A DNA stretch of 64,000 nucleotides from Bombus terrestris. Lineage: Eukaryota; Arthropoda; Insecta; Hymenoptera; Apidae. The translations under genes and the position numbers were made by a program. Location: NCBI RefSeq assembly GCF_910591885.1, contig NW_025963556.1, positions 310,001 to 374,000 on the forward strand, in the 5' to 3' direction. Positions 41,775 through 55,388 of the stretch are shown piece by piece. The notes beneath the pieces are model-generated. The model saw only the letters and a list, made by a program, of their open reading frames with translations. It was not told the origin of the DNA and ran no database searches. Numbering within the stretch: the first letter of the stretch is position 1; each line of letters opens with the position of its first letter.

Positions 41775-43198
41775 TTAACGTACAACGTTATATAGAATTA
41801 CGATATAACGCACAACGTTATGTCGTATTACGTTATAACTTATCATGTCATGTAGTATTACGTTATAACGTATGACGTTATGTAGTATTACGTTATTACG
41901 AATAACGTTATATTGTGTAACTTTATAACCTATGACCTTATGTTGTATTACGTTATAACGTATAAAGACATGTAGTATTACGTTATAACGTATGACGTCA
42001 TGTGGTATTACGTTATTACGAATATCGTAATATTGTATTACTTTATGACGTATGACGTCATGTAGTATTACTATATGACGTATGACGTCATGTAGTATTA
42101 CTATATGACGTATGACGTCATGTAGTATTACTATATGACGTATGACGTCATGTAGTATTACTATATGACGTATGACGTCATGTAGTATTACTATATGACG
42201 TATGACGTCATGTAGTATTAGGTTATAACGTATGAAGTTATGTATTATTACGATATAACGTATGACGTTAAGCAGTATTAGGTTATAACGTATGACGTTA
42301 TGTAGTATTAGGTTATAACGTATGGCGTTATGTAGTATTACGATATAACGTATGACGTTATGCAGTACTACGTTATAACGTATGACGTTATGTAGTGTTA
42401 CGTTATAATGTATGACGTTATGTAGCATTACGGTATTTCGAACAACGTTGTATTGTTTTACTTTATAACGTATGACGTTATGTAGTGTTACGTTATAACG
42501 TATGACGCCGTGTAGTATTACGTTATAAGTATAACATTATGTAGTATCACGTTATAGCGTATGACGTCATGTAGTATTACGTTATTACGAATATCGTAAT
42601 ATTGTGTTACTTTATGACGTATGACGTCATGTAATATTGCTTTATGACGTATGACGTCATGTAGTATTTCCTTATAACGTATGACGTTATGTAGTATTAC
42701 GATATAACGTATGACGTTATGCAGTACTACGTTATAACGTATGACTTTATGTAGTGTTACGATATAACGTATGACGTTATGCGGTATTAGGTTATAACTT
42801 ATGACGTTATGGAGTATTACGTTATAACGTATGACGTCATGTGGTATTACGTTATTACGAATAACGTTATATTATGTTACGTCATGTAGTATTACTTTAT
42901 GACGTATGACGTCATGTAGTATTACTTTATGACGTATGACGTCATGTAGTATTACTTTATGACGTATGACGTCATGTAGTATTACTTTATGACGTATGAC
43001 GTCATGTAGTATTACTTTATGACGTATGACGTCATGTAGTATTTCGTTATAACGTATGACGTTATGCAGTATTACGATATAACGTATGTCGTTATGCAGT
43101 ATTAGGTTATAACGTATGACGTCATGTAGTATTACTTTATGACGTATGACGTCATGTAGTATTACTTTATGACGTATGACGTCATGTAGTATTTCGTT
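41775..43198 (+). repeat. HOR unit 26, 1424 bp: X(n=5), YL to junction J, G
   Basis: X(n=5, CCTATGACC subtype), a private TATTGTTTTAC (about 42450, shared with about 51048), the 1-bp deletion near 42529, YL cut at junction J (about 42762), deleted G (about 42880), run of five, GTATGTCG tail. Length is 30x48 - 16. Confidence 0.88.
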
Positions 43199-44712
43199 TT
43201 AACGTACAACGTTATATAGAATTACGATATAACGCACAACGTTATGTCGTATTACGTTATAACTTATCATGTCATGTAGTATTACGTTATAACGTATGAC
43301 GTTATGTAGTATTACGTTATTACGAATAACGTTATATTGTGTAACTTTATAACCTATGACCTTATGTTGTATTACGTTATAACGTATAAAGACATGTAGT
43401 ATTACGTTATAACGTATGACGTCATGTGGTATTACGTTATTACGAATATCGTAATATTGTATTACTTTATGACGTATGACGTCATGTAGTATTACTATAT
43501 GACGTATGACGTCATGTAGTATTACTATATGACGTATGACGTCATGTAGTATTACTATATGACGTATGACGTCATGTAGTATTACTATATGACGTATGAC
43601 GTCATGTAGTATTAGGTTATAACGTATGAAGTTATGTATTATTACGATATAACGTATGACGTTAAGCAGTATTAGGTTATAACGTATGACGTTATGTAGT
43701 ATTAGGTTATAACGTATGGCGTTATGCAGTATTACGATATAACGTATGACGTTATGCAGTACTACGTTATAACGTATGACGTTATGTAGTGTTACGTTAT
43801 AATGTATGACGTTATGTAGCATTACGGTATTTCGAACAACGTTGTATTGTGTTACTTTATAACGTATGACGTTATGTAGTGTTACGTTATAACGTATGAC
43901 GCCGTGTAGTATTACGTTATAAGTATAACATTATGTAGTATCACGTTATAGCGTATGACGTCATGTAGTATTACGTTATTACGAATATCGTAATATTGTG
44001 TTACTTTATGACGTATGACGTCATGTAATATTGCTTTATGACGTATTACGTCATGTAGTATTTCCTTATAACGTATGACGTTATGTAGTATTACGATATA
44101 ACGTATGACGTCATGTAGTATTACTTTATGACTTATGACGTCATGTAGTATTACTTTATGACGTATGACGTCATGTAGTATTACTTTATGACGTATGACG
44201 TCATGTAGTATTACTTTATGACGTATGACGTCATGTAGTATTTCGTTATAACGTATGACGTTATGCAGTATTACGATATAACGTATGACGTTATGCGGTA
44301 TTAGGTTATAACGTATGACGTTATGGAGTATTACGTTATAACGTATGACGTCATGTGGTATTACGTTATTACGAATAACGTTATATTATGTTACGTCATG
44401 TAGTATTACTTTATGACGTATGACGTCATGTAGTATTACTTTATGACGTATGACGTCATGTAGTATTACTTTATGACGTATGACGTCATGTAGTATTACT
44501 TTATGACGTATGACGTCATGTAGTATTACTTTATGACGTATGACGTCATGTAGTATTTCGTTATAACGTATGACGTTATGCAGTATTACGATATAACGTA
44601 TGACGTTATGCAGTATTAGGTTATAACGTATGACGTCATGTAGTATTACTTTATGACGTATGACGTCATGTAGTATTACTTTATGACGTATGACGTCATG
44701 TAGTATTTCGTT
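43199..44712 (+). repeat. HOR unit 27, 1514 bp: like unit 23
   Basis: X(n=4) with TGGCGTTATGCAG, the 1-bp deletion near 43922, YL-short with GTATTACGTC (about 44046), four ACTTTATG monomers, GCGG tail, G with CGTATG and its deletion (about 44393), five ACTTTATG monomers, tail. Length is 30x51 - 16. Confidence 0.88.
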
Positions 44713-46002
44713 TTAACGTACAACGTTATATAGAATTACGATATAACGCACAACGTTATGTCGTATTACGTTATAACTTATCATGTCATGTAGTATTACG
44801 TTATAACGTATGACTTTATGTAGTATTACGTTATTACGAATAACGTTATATTGTGTAACTTTATAACGTATGACCTTATGTTGTATTACGTTATAACGTA
44901 TAAAGACATGTAGTATTACGTTATAACGTATGACGTCATGTGGTATTACGTTATTACGAATATCGTAATATTGTGTTACTTTATGACGTATGACGTCATG
45001 TAATATTGCTTTATGACGTATGACGTCATGTAGTATTTCCTTATAACGTATGACGTTATGTAGTATTACGATATAACGTATGACGTTATGCAGTACTACG
45101 TTATAACGTATGACTTTATGTAGTGTTACGTTATAACGTATGACGTTATGTATTAGTACGATATAACGTATGACGTTATGCAGTATGAGGTTATAACGTA
45201 TGACGTCATGTAGTTTTGCGTTATAACGTATGACGTCATGTAGTATTAGGTTATAACGTATGCCGTCATGTAGTATTACGTTATAACATATGACGTCATG
45301 TAGTAATACGATATAACGTACAACGTTATATAGAATTACGATATAACGCACAACGTTATGTCGTATTACGTTATAACGTATCATGTCATGTAGTATTACG
45401 TTATTACGAATAACGTTATATTGTGTTACCTTATAACGTGTGACCTTTTGTTGTATTACGTTATAACGTATAAAGGCATGTAGTATTACGTTGTAACGTA
45501 TGACGTCATGTAGTATTACTTTATGACGTATGACGTCATGTAGTATTACTTTATGACGTATGACGTCATGTAGTATTACTTTATGACGTATGACGTCATG
45601 TAGTATTTCGTTATAACGTATGACGTTATGCAGTATTACGTTATAACGTATGACTTTATGTAGTGTTACGTTATAACGTATGACGTTATGTATTAGTACG
45701 ATATAACGTATGACGTCATGTAGTATTACTTTATGACGTATGACGTCATGTAGTATTACTTTATGACGTATGACGTCATGTAGTATTACTTTATGACGTA
45801 TGACGTCATGTAGTATTACTTTATGACGTATGACGTCATGTAGTATTTCGTTATAACGTATGACGTTATGCAGTATTACGATATAACGTATGACGTTATG
45901 CAGTATTAGGTTATAACGTATGACGTCATGTAGTATTACTTTATGACGTATGACGTCATGTAGTATTACTTTATGACGTATGACGTCATGTAGTATTTCG
46001 TT
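44713..46002 (+). repeat. HOR unit 28, 1290 bp: XL to YL chimera, YM, no G
   Basis: XL-YL chimera at H2, YL and YM, then ACTTTATG monomers in place of YR. A tail after GCAG jumps back into YL (ACTTTATGTAGTG and TATTAGTACG, about 45650-45700), followed by four ACTTTATG monomers and a second tail. Without XR or G there are no deletions, and the length is exactly 30x43. Confidence 0.86.
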
Positions 46003-48821
46003 TTAACGTACAACGTTATATAGAATTACGATATAACGCACAACGTTATGTCGTATTACGTTATAACTTATCATGTCATGTAGTATTACGTTATAACGTA
46101 TGACTTTATGTAGTATTACGTTATTACGAATAACGTTATATTGTGTAACTTTATAACGTATGACCTTATGTTGTATTACGTTATAACGTATAAAGACATG
46201 TAGTATTACGTTATAACGTATGACGTCAAGTGGTATTACGTTATTACGAATATCGTAATATTGTGTTACTTTATGACGTATGACGTCATGTAATATTGCT
46301 TTATGACGTATGACGTCATGTAGTATTTCCTTATAACGTATGACGTTATGTAGTATTACGATATAACGTATGACGTTATGCAGTACTACGTTATAACGTA
46401 TGACTTTATGTAGTGTTACGTTATAACGTATGACGTTATGTATTAGTACGATATAACGTATGACGTTATGCAGTATGAGGTTATAACGTATGACGTCATG
46501 TAGTTTTGCGTTATAACGTATGACGTCATGTAGTATTAGGTTATAACGTATGCCGTCATGTAGTATTACGTTATAACATATGACGTCATGTAGTAATACG
46601 ATATAACGTACAACGTTATATAGAATTACGATATAACGCACAACGTTATGTCGTATTACGTTATAACGTATCATGTCATGTAGTATTACGTTATTACGAA
46701 TAACGTTATATTGTGTTACCTTATAACGTGTGACCTTTTGTTGTATTACGTTATAACGTATAAAGGCATGTAGTATTACGTTGTAACGTATGACGTCATG
46801 TAGTATTACTTTATGACGTATGACGTCATGTAGTATTATGTTATAACATATGCCGTCATGTAGTATTACGTTATAACATATGACGTCATGTAATATTACG
46901 ATATAACGTACAACGTTATATAGAATTACGATATAACGCACAACGTTATGTCGTATTACGTTATACCGTATGACGTTATATTGTGTTACTTTATGACGTA
47001 TGACGTCATGTAGTATTACTTTATGACGTATGACGTCATGTAGTATTACTTTATGACGTATGACGTCATGTAGTATTTCGTTATAACGTATGACGTTATG
47101 CAGTATTACGATATAACGTATGACGTTATGCGGTATTAGGTTATAACTTATGACGTTATGGAGTATTACGTTATAACGTATGACGTCATGTGGTATTACG
47201 TTATTACGAATAACGTTATATTATGTTACGTCATGTAGTATTACTTTATGACGTATGACGTCGTGTAGTATTACTTTATGACTTATGACGTCATGTAGTA
47301 TTACTTTATGACGTATGACGTCATGTAGTATTACTTTATGACGTATGACGTCATGTAGTATTACTTTATGACGTATGACGTCATGTAGTATTTCGTTGTA
47401 ACGTATGACGTTATGCAGTATTACGATATAACGTATGACGTTATGCAGTATTAGGTTATGACGTATGACGTCATGTAGTATTACTTTATGACGTATGACG
47501 TCATGTAGTATTACTATATGACGTATGACGTCATGTAGTATTAGGTTATAACGTATGAAGTTATGTATTATTACGATATAACGTATGACGTTAAGCAGTA
47601 TTAGGTTATAACGTATGACGTTATGTAGTATTAGGTTATAACGTATGGCGTTATGTAGTATTACGATATAACGTATGACGTTATGCAGTACTACGTTATA
47701 ACGTATGACGTTATGTAGTGTTACGTTATAATGTATGACGTTATGTAGCATTACGGTATTTCGAACAACGTTGTATTGTGTTACTTTATAACGTATGACG
47801 TTATGTAGTGTTACGTTATAACGTATGACGCCGTGTAGTATTACGTTATAAGTATAACATTATGTAGTATCACGTTATAGCGTATGACGTCATGTAGTAT
47901 TACGTTATTACGAATATCGTAATATTGTGTTACTTTATGACGTATGACGTCATGTAATATTGCTTTATGACGTATGACGTCATGTAGTATTTCCTTATAA
48001 CGTATGACGTTATGTAGTATTACTTTATGACGTATGACGTCATGTAGTATTACTTTATGACGTATGACGTCATGTAGTATTACTTTATGACGTATGACGT
48101 CATGTAGTATTACTTTATGACGTATGACGTCATGTAGTATTTCGTTATAACGTATGACGTTATGCAGTATTACGATATAACGTATGACGTTATGCAGTAT
48201 TAGGTTATAACCTATGACGTCATGTAGTATTACTTTATGACGTATGACGTCATGTAGTATTACTTTATGACGTATGACGTCATGTAGTATTACTTTATGA
48301 CGTATGACGTCATGTAGTATTACTTTATGACGTATGACGTCATGTAGTATTTCGTTATAACGTATGACGTTATGCAGTATTACGATATAACGTATGACGT
48401 TATGCGGTATTAGGTTATAAAGTATGACGTTATGGAGTATTACGTTATAACGTATGACGTCATGTGGTATTACGTTATTACGAATAACGTTATATTATGT
48501 TACGTCATGTAGTATTACTTTATGACGTATGACGTCATGTAGTATTACTTTATGACGTATGACGTCATGTAGTATTACTTTATGACGTATGACGTCATGT
48601 AGTATTACTTTATGACGTATGACGTCATGTAGTATTACTTTATGACGTATGACGTCATGTAGTATTTCGTTATAACGTATGACGTTATGCAGTATTACGA
48701 TATAACGTATGACGTTATGCAGTATTAGGTTATAACGTATGACGTCATGTAGTATTACTTTATGACGTATGACGTCATGTAGTATTACTTTATGACGTAT
48801 GACGTCATGTAGTATTTCGTT
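46003..48821 (+). repeat. HOR unit 29, 2819 bp: chimera, G, XR(n=1), second G
   Basis: The first part (to about 47460) matches units 25 and 30, including GTCGTGTAG (about 47261) and GGTTATGACG (about 47456), with private CAAGTGG (about 46227). There is no anchor or XL before XR: ACTTTATG is followed by one ACTATATG and the rest of XR, the 1-bp deletion near 47851. From there on it matches unit 24, including GGTTATAAAGTATG. Length is 30x95 - 31. Confidence 0.86.
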
Positions 48822-50366
48822 TTAACGTACAACGTTATATAGAATTACGATATAACGCACAACGTTATGTCGTATTACGTTATAACTTATCATGTCATGT
48901 AGTATTACGTTATAACGTATGACTTTATGTAGTATTACGTTATTACGAATAACGTTATATTGTGTAACTTTATAACGTATGACCTTATGTTGTATTACGT
49001 TATAACGTATAAAGACATGTAGTATTACGTTATAACGTATGACGTCATGTGGTATTACGTTATTACGAATATCGTAATATTGTGTTACTTTATGACGTAT
49101 GACGTCATGTAATATTGCTTTATGACGTATGACGTCATGTAGTATTTCCTTATAACGTATGACGTTATGTAGTATTACGATATAACGTATGACGTTATGC
49201 AGTACTACGTTATAACGTATGACTTTATGTAGTGTTACGTTATAACGTATGACGTTATGTATTAGTACGATATAACGTATGACGTTATGCAGTATGAGGT
49301 TATAACGTATGACGTCATGTAGTTTTGCGTTATAACGTATGACGTCATGTAGTATTAGGTTATAACGTATGCCGTCATGTAGTATTACGTTATAACATAT
49401 GACGTCATGTAGTAATACGATATAACGTACAACGTTATATAGAATTACGATATAACGCACAACGTTATGTCGTATTACGTTATAACGTATCATGTCATGT
49501 AGTATTACGTTATTACGAATAACGTTATATTGTGTTACCTTATAACGTGTGACCTTTTGTTGTATTACGTTATAACGTATAAAGGCATGTAGTATTACGT
49601 TGTAACGTATGACGTCATGTAGTATTACTTTATGACGTATGACGTCATGTAGTATTATGTTATAACATATGCCGTCATGTAGTATTACGTTATAACATAT
49701 GACGTCATGTAATATTACGATATAACGTACAGCGTTATATAGAATTACGATATAACGCACAACGTTATGTCGTATTACGTTATACCGTATGACGTTATAT
49801 TGTGTTACTTTATGACGTATGACGTCATGTAGTATTACTTTATGACGTATGACGTCATGTAGTATTACTTTATGACGTATGACGTCATGTAGTATTTCGT
49901 TATAACGTATGACGTTATGCAGTATTACGATATAACGTATGACGTTATGCGGTATTAGGTTATAACTTATGACGTTATGGAGTATTACGTTATAACGTAT
50001 GACGTCATGTGGTATTACGTTATTACGAATAACGTTATATTATGTTACGTCATGTAGTATTACTTTATGACGTATGACGTCGTGTAGTATTACTTTATGA
50101 CTTATGACGTCATGTAGTATTACTTTATGACGTATGACGTCATGTAGTATTACTTTATGACGTATGACGTCATGTAGTATTACTTTATGACGTATGACGT
50201 CATGTAGTATTTCGTTATAACGTATGACGTTATGCAGTATTACGATATAACGTATGACGTTATGCAGTATTAGGTTATGACGTACGACGTCATGTAGTAT
50301 TACTTTATGACGTATGACGTCATGTAGTATTACTTTATGACGTATGACGTCATGTAGTATTTCGTT
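48822..50366 (+). repeat. HOR unit 30, 1545 bp: duplicate of unit 25
   Basis: Same length, module order and private variants as 40230-41774, including GTCGTGTAG (about 50080) and GGTTATGACGTACGACG (about 50282). Exact offset +8592. Confidence 0.89.
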
Positions 50367-51790
50367 TTAACGTACAACGTTATATAGAATTACGATATAA
50401 CGCACAACGTTATGTCGTATTACGTTATAACTTATCATGTCATGTAGTATTACGTTATAACGTATGACGTTATGTAGTATTACGTTATTACGAATAACGT
50501 TATATTGTGTAACTTTATAACCTATGACCTTATGTTGTATTACGTTATAACGTATAAAGACATGTAGTATTACGTTATAACGTATGACGTCATGTGGTAT
50601 TACGTTATTACGAATATCGTAATATTGTATTACTTTATGACGTATGACGTCATGTAGTATTACTATATGACGTATGACGTCATGTAGTATTACTATATGA
50701 CGTATGACGTCATGTAGTATTACTATATGACGTATGACGTCATGTAGTATTACTATATGACGTATGACGTCATGTAGTATTACTATATGACGTATGACGT
50801 CATGTAGTATTAGGTTATAACGTATGAAGTTATGTATTATTACGATATAACGTATGACGTTAAGCAGTATTAGGTTATAACGTATGACGTTATGTAGTAT
50901 TAGGTTATAACGTATGGCGTTATGTAGTATTACGATATAACGTATGACGTTATGCAGTACTACGTTATAACGTATGACGTTATGTAGTGTTACGTTATAA
51001 TGTATGACGTTATGTAGCATTACGGTATTTCGAACAACGTTGTATTGTTTTACTTTATAACGTATGACGTTATGTAGTGTTACGTTATAACGTATGACGC
51101 CGTGTAGTATTACGTTATAAGTATAACATTATGTAGTATCACGTTATAGCGTATGACGTCATGTAGTATTACGTTATTACGAATATCGTAATATTGTGTT
51201 ACTTTATGACGTATGACGTCATGTAATATTGCTTTATGACGTATGACGTCATGTAGTATTTCCTTATAACGTATGACGTTATGTAGTATTACGATATAAC
51301 GTATGACGTTATGCAGTACTACGTTATAACGTATGACTTTATGTAGTGTTACGATATAACGTATGACGTTATGCGGTATTAGGTTATAACTTATGACGTT
51401 ATGGAGTATTACGTTATAACGTATGACGTCATGTGGTATTACGTTATTACGAATAACGTTATATTATGTTACGTCATGTAGTATTACTTTATGACGTATG
51501 ACGTCATGTAGTATTACTTTATGACGTATGACGTCATGTAGTATTACTTTATGACGTATGACGTCATGTAGTATTACTTTATGACGTATGACGTCATGTA
51601 GTATTACTTTATGACGTATGACGTCATGTAGTATTTCGTTATAACGTATGACGTTATGCAGTATTACGATATAACGTATGTCGTTATGCAGTATTAGGTT
51701 ATAACGTATGACGTCATGTAGTATTACTTTATGACGTATGACGTCATGTAGTATTACTTTATGACGTATGACGTCATGTAGTATTTCGTT
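50367..51790 (+). repeat. HOR unit 31, 1424 bp: duplicate of unit 26
   Basis: X(n=5), TATTGTTTTAC (about 51048), the 1-bp deletion near 51120, junction J (about 51345), deleted G (about 51470) and GTATGTCG tail, all as in 41775-43198 at +8592. Confidence 0.89.
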
Positions 51791-53364
51791 TTAACGTACA
51801 ACGTTATATAGAATTACGATATAACGCACAACGTTATGTCGTATTACGTTATAACTTATCATGTCATGTAGTATTACGTTATAACGTATGACGTTATGTA
51901 GTATTACGTTATTACGAATAACGTTATATTGTGTAACTTTATAACCTATGACCTTATGTTGTATTACGTTATAACGTATAAAGACATGTAGTATTACGTT
52001 ATAACGTATGACGTCATGTGGTATTACGTTATTACGAATATCGTAATATTGTATTACTTTATGACGTATGACGTCATGTAGTATTACTATATGACGTATG
52101 ACGTCATGTAGTATTACTATATGACGTATGACGTCATGTAGTATTACTATATGACGTATGACGTCATGTAGTATTACTATATGACGTATGACGTCATGTA
52201 GTATTAGGTTATAACGTATGAAGTTATGTATTATTACGATATAACGTATGACGTTAAGCAGTATTAGGTTATAACGTATGACGTTATGTAGTATTAGGTT
52301 ATAACGTATGGCGTTATGCAGTATTACGATATAACGTATGACGTTATGCAGTACTACGTTATAACGTATGACGTTATGTAGTGTTACGTTATAATGTATG
52401 ACGTTATGTAGCATTACGGTATTTCGAACAACGTTGTATTGTGTTACTTTATAACGTATGACGTTATGTAGTGTTACGTTATAACGTATGACGCCGTGTA
52501 GTATTACGTTATAAGTATAACATTATGTAGTATCACGTTATAGCGTATGACGTCATGTAGTATTACGTTATTACGAATATCGTAATATTGTGTTACTTTA
52601 TGACGTATGACGTCATGTAATATTGCTTTATGACGTATTACGTCATGTAGTATTTCCTTATAACGTATGACGTTATGTAGTATTACGATATAACGTATGA
52701 CGTCATGTAGTATTACTTTATGACGTATGACGTCATGTAGTATTACTTTATGACGTATGACGTCATGTAGTATTACTTTATGACTTATGACGTCATGTAG
52801 TATTACTTTATGACGTATGACGTCATGTAGTATTACTTTATGACGTATGACGTCATGTAGTATTACTTTATGACGTATGACGTCATGTAGTATTTCGTTA
52901 TAACGTATGACGTTATGCAGTATTACGATATAACGTATGACGTTATGCGGTATTAGGTTATAACGTATGACGTTATGGAGTATTACGTTATAACGTATGA
53001 CGTCATGTGGTATTACGTTATTACGAATAACGTTATATTATGTTACGTCATGTAGTATTACTTTATGACGTATGACGTCATGTAGTATTACTTTATGACG
53101 TATGACGTCATGTAGTATTACTTTATGACGTATGACGTCATGTAGTATTACTTTATGACGTATGACGTCATGTAGTATTACTTTATGACGTATGACGTCA
53201 TGTAGTATTTCGTTATAACGTATGACGTTATGCAGTATTACGATATAACGTATGACGTTATGCAGTATTAGGTTATAACGTATGACGTCATGTAGTATTA
53301 CTTTATGACGTATGACGTCATGTAGTATTACTTTATGACGTATGACGTCATGTAGTATTTCGTT
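51791..53364 (+). repeat. HOR unit 32, 1574 bp: duplicate of unit 27 plus two monomers
   Basis: Matches 43199-44712, including GTATTACGTC (about 52637), but has two extra ACTTTATG monomers just before the CTTATGACG form (about 52740-52790). This moves the offset from 8592 to 8652. Deleted G lies near 53040. Length is 30x53 - 16. Confidence 0.89.
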
Positions 53365-55388
53365 TTAACGTACAACGTTATATAGAATTACGATATAACG
53401 CACAACGTTATGTCGTATTACGTTATAACTTATCATGTCATGTAGTATTACGTTATAACGTATGACTTTATGTAGTATTACGTTATTACGAATAACGTTA
53501 TATTGTGTAACTTTATAACGTATGACCTTATGTTGTATTACGTTATAACGTATAAAGACATGTAGTATTACGTTATAACGTATGACGTCATGTGGTATTA
53601 CGTTATTACGAATATCGTAATATTGTGTTACTTTATGACGTATGACGTCATGTAATATTGCTTTATGACGTATGACGTCATGTAGTATTTCCTTATAACG
53701 TATGACGTTATGTAGTATTACGATATAACGTATGACGTTATGCAGTACTACGTTATAACGTATGACTTTATGTAGTGTTACGTTATAACGGATGACGTTA
53801 TGTAGTATTAGGTTATAACGTATGGCGTTATGTAGTATTACGATATAACGTATGACGTTATGCAGTACTACGTTATAACGTATGACGTTATGTAGTGTTA
53901 CGTTATAATGTATGACGTTATGTAGCATTACGGTATTTCGAACAACGTTGTATTGTGTTACTTTATAACGTATGACGTTATGTAGTGTTACGTTATAACG
54001 TATGACGCCGTGTAGTATTACGTTATAAGTATAACATTATGTAGTATCACGTTATAGCGTATGACGTCATGTAGTATTACGTTATTACGAATATCGTAAT
54101 ATTGTGTTACTTTATGACGTATGACGTCATGTAATATTGCTTTATGACGTATGACGTCATGTAGTATTTCCTTATAACGTATGACGTTATGTAGTATTAC
54201 GATATAACGTATGACGTTATGCAGTACTACGTTATAACGTATGACTTTATGTAGTGTTACGTTATAACGTATGACGTTATGTATTAGTACGATATAACGT
54301 ATGACGTTATGCAGTATGAGGTTATAACGTATGACGTCATGTAGTTTTGCGTTATAACGTATGACGTCATGTAGTATTAGGTTATAACGTATGCCGTCAT
54401 GTAGTATTACGTTATAACATATGACGTCATGTAGTAATACGATATAACGTACAACGTTATACAGAATTACGATATAACGCACAACGTTATGTCGTATTAC
54501 GTTATAACGTATCATGTCATGTAGTATTACGTTATTACGAATAACGTTATATTGTGTTACCTTATAACGTGTGACCTTTTGTTGTATTACGTTATAACGT
54601 ATAAAGGCATGTAGTATTACGTTGTAACGTATGACGTCATGTAGTATTACTTTATGACGTATGACGTCATGTAGTATTATGTTATAACATATGCCGTCAT
54701 GTAGTATTACGTTATAACATATGACGTCATGTAATATTACGATATAACGTACAGCGTTATATAGAATTACGATATAACGCACAACGTTATGTCGTATTAC
54801 GTTATACCGTATGACGTTATATTGTGTTACTTTATGACGTATGACGTCATGTAGTATTACTTTATGACGTATGACGTCATGTAGTATTACTTTATGACGT
54901 ATGACGTCATGTAGTATTACTTTATGACGTATGACGTCATGTAGTATTTCGTTATAACGTATGACGTTATGCAGTATTACGATATAACGTATGACGTTAT
55001 GCGGTATTAGGTTATAACTTATGACGTTATGGAGTATTACGTTATAACGTATGACGTCATGTGGTATTACGTTATTACGAATAACGTTATATTATGTTAC
55101 GTCATATAGTATTACTTTATGACGTATGACGTCATGTAGTATTACTTTATGACGTATGACGTCATGTAGTATTACTTTATGACGTATGACGTCATGTAGT
55201 ATTACTTTATGACGTATGACGTCATGTAGTATTACTTTATGACGTATGACGTCATGTAGTATTTCGTTATAACGTATGACGTTATGCAGTATTACGATAT
55301 AACGTATGACGTTATGCAGTATTAGGTTATAACGTATGACGTCATGTAGTATTACTTTATGACGTATGACGTCATGTAGTATTTCGTT
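53365..55388 (+). repeat. HOR unit 33, 2024 bp: X/Y/X mosaic, full Y, G
   Basis: XL goes to YL at H2, and YL runs to TAGTGTTACG. The array then returns to late XR (GTAGTATTAGG...TGGCG, about 53800-53825) after a private CGGATGACG (53789-53797). The 1-bp deletion is near 54027, then full Y, G (CATATAG after its deletion, about 55105), run of five, tail. Length is 30x68 - 16, identical to unit 38. Confidence 0.88.

Larger units (their letters stand above)
38900..45140 (+). repeat. Large segmental duplication 1, left copy
   Basis: About 6.2 kb that reappears at +8592, changing to +8652 after two extra monomers near 52740. Rare markers shared by both copies: AAAGTATGACG, GTCGTGTAG, GGTTATGACGTACG, TATTGTTTTAC. 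The left limit is the change ACTTTATG/ACTATATG at about 38890/47480; the right limit is the mosaic switch at about 45140/53792. Confidence 0.85.
47492..53792 (+). repeat. Large segmental duplication 1, right copy
   Basis: Counterpart of 38900-45140. Differences noticed are few: CCTATGACG in place of CGTATGACG at about 48211, and two added ACTTTATG monomers. About 2.3 kb of other satellite sequence separates the copies. Confidence 0.85.
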
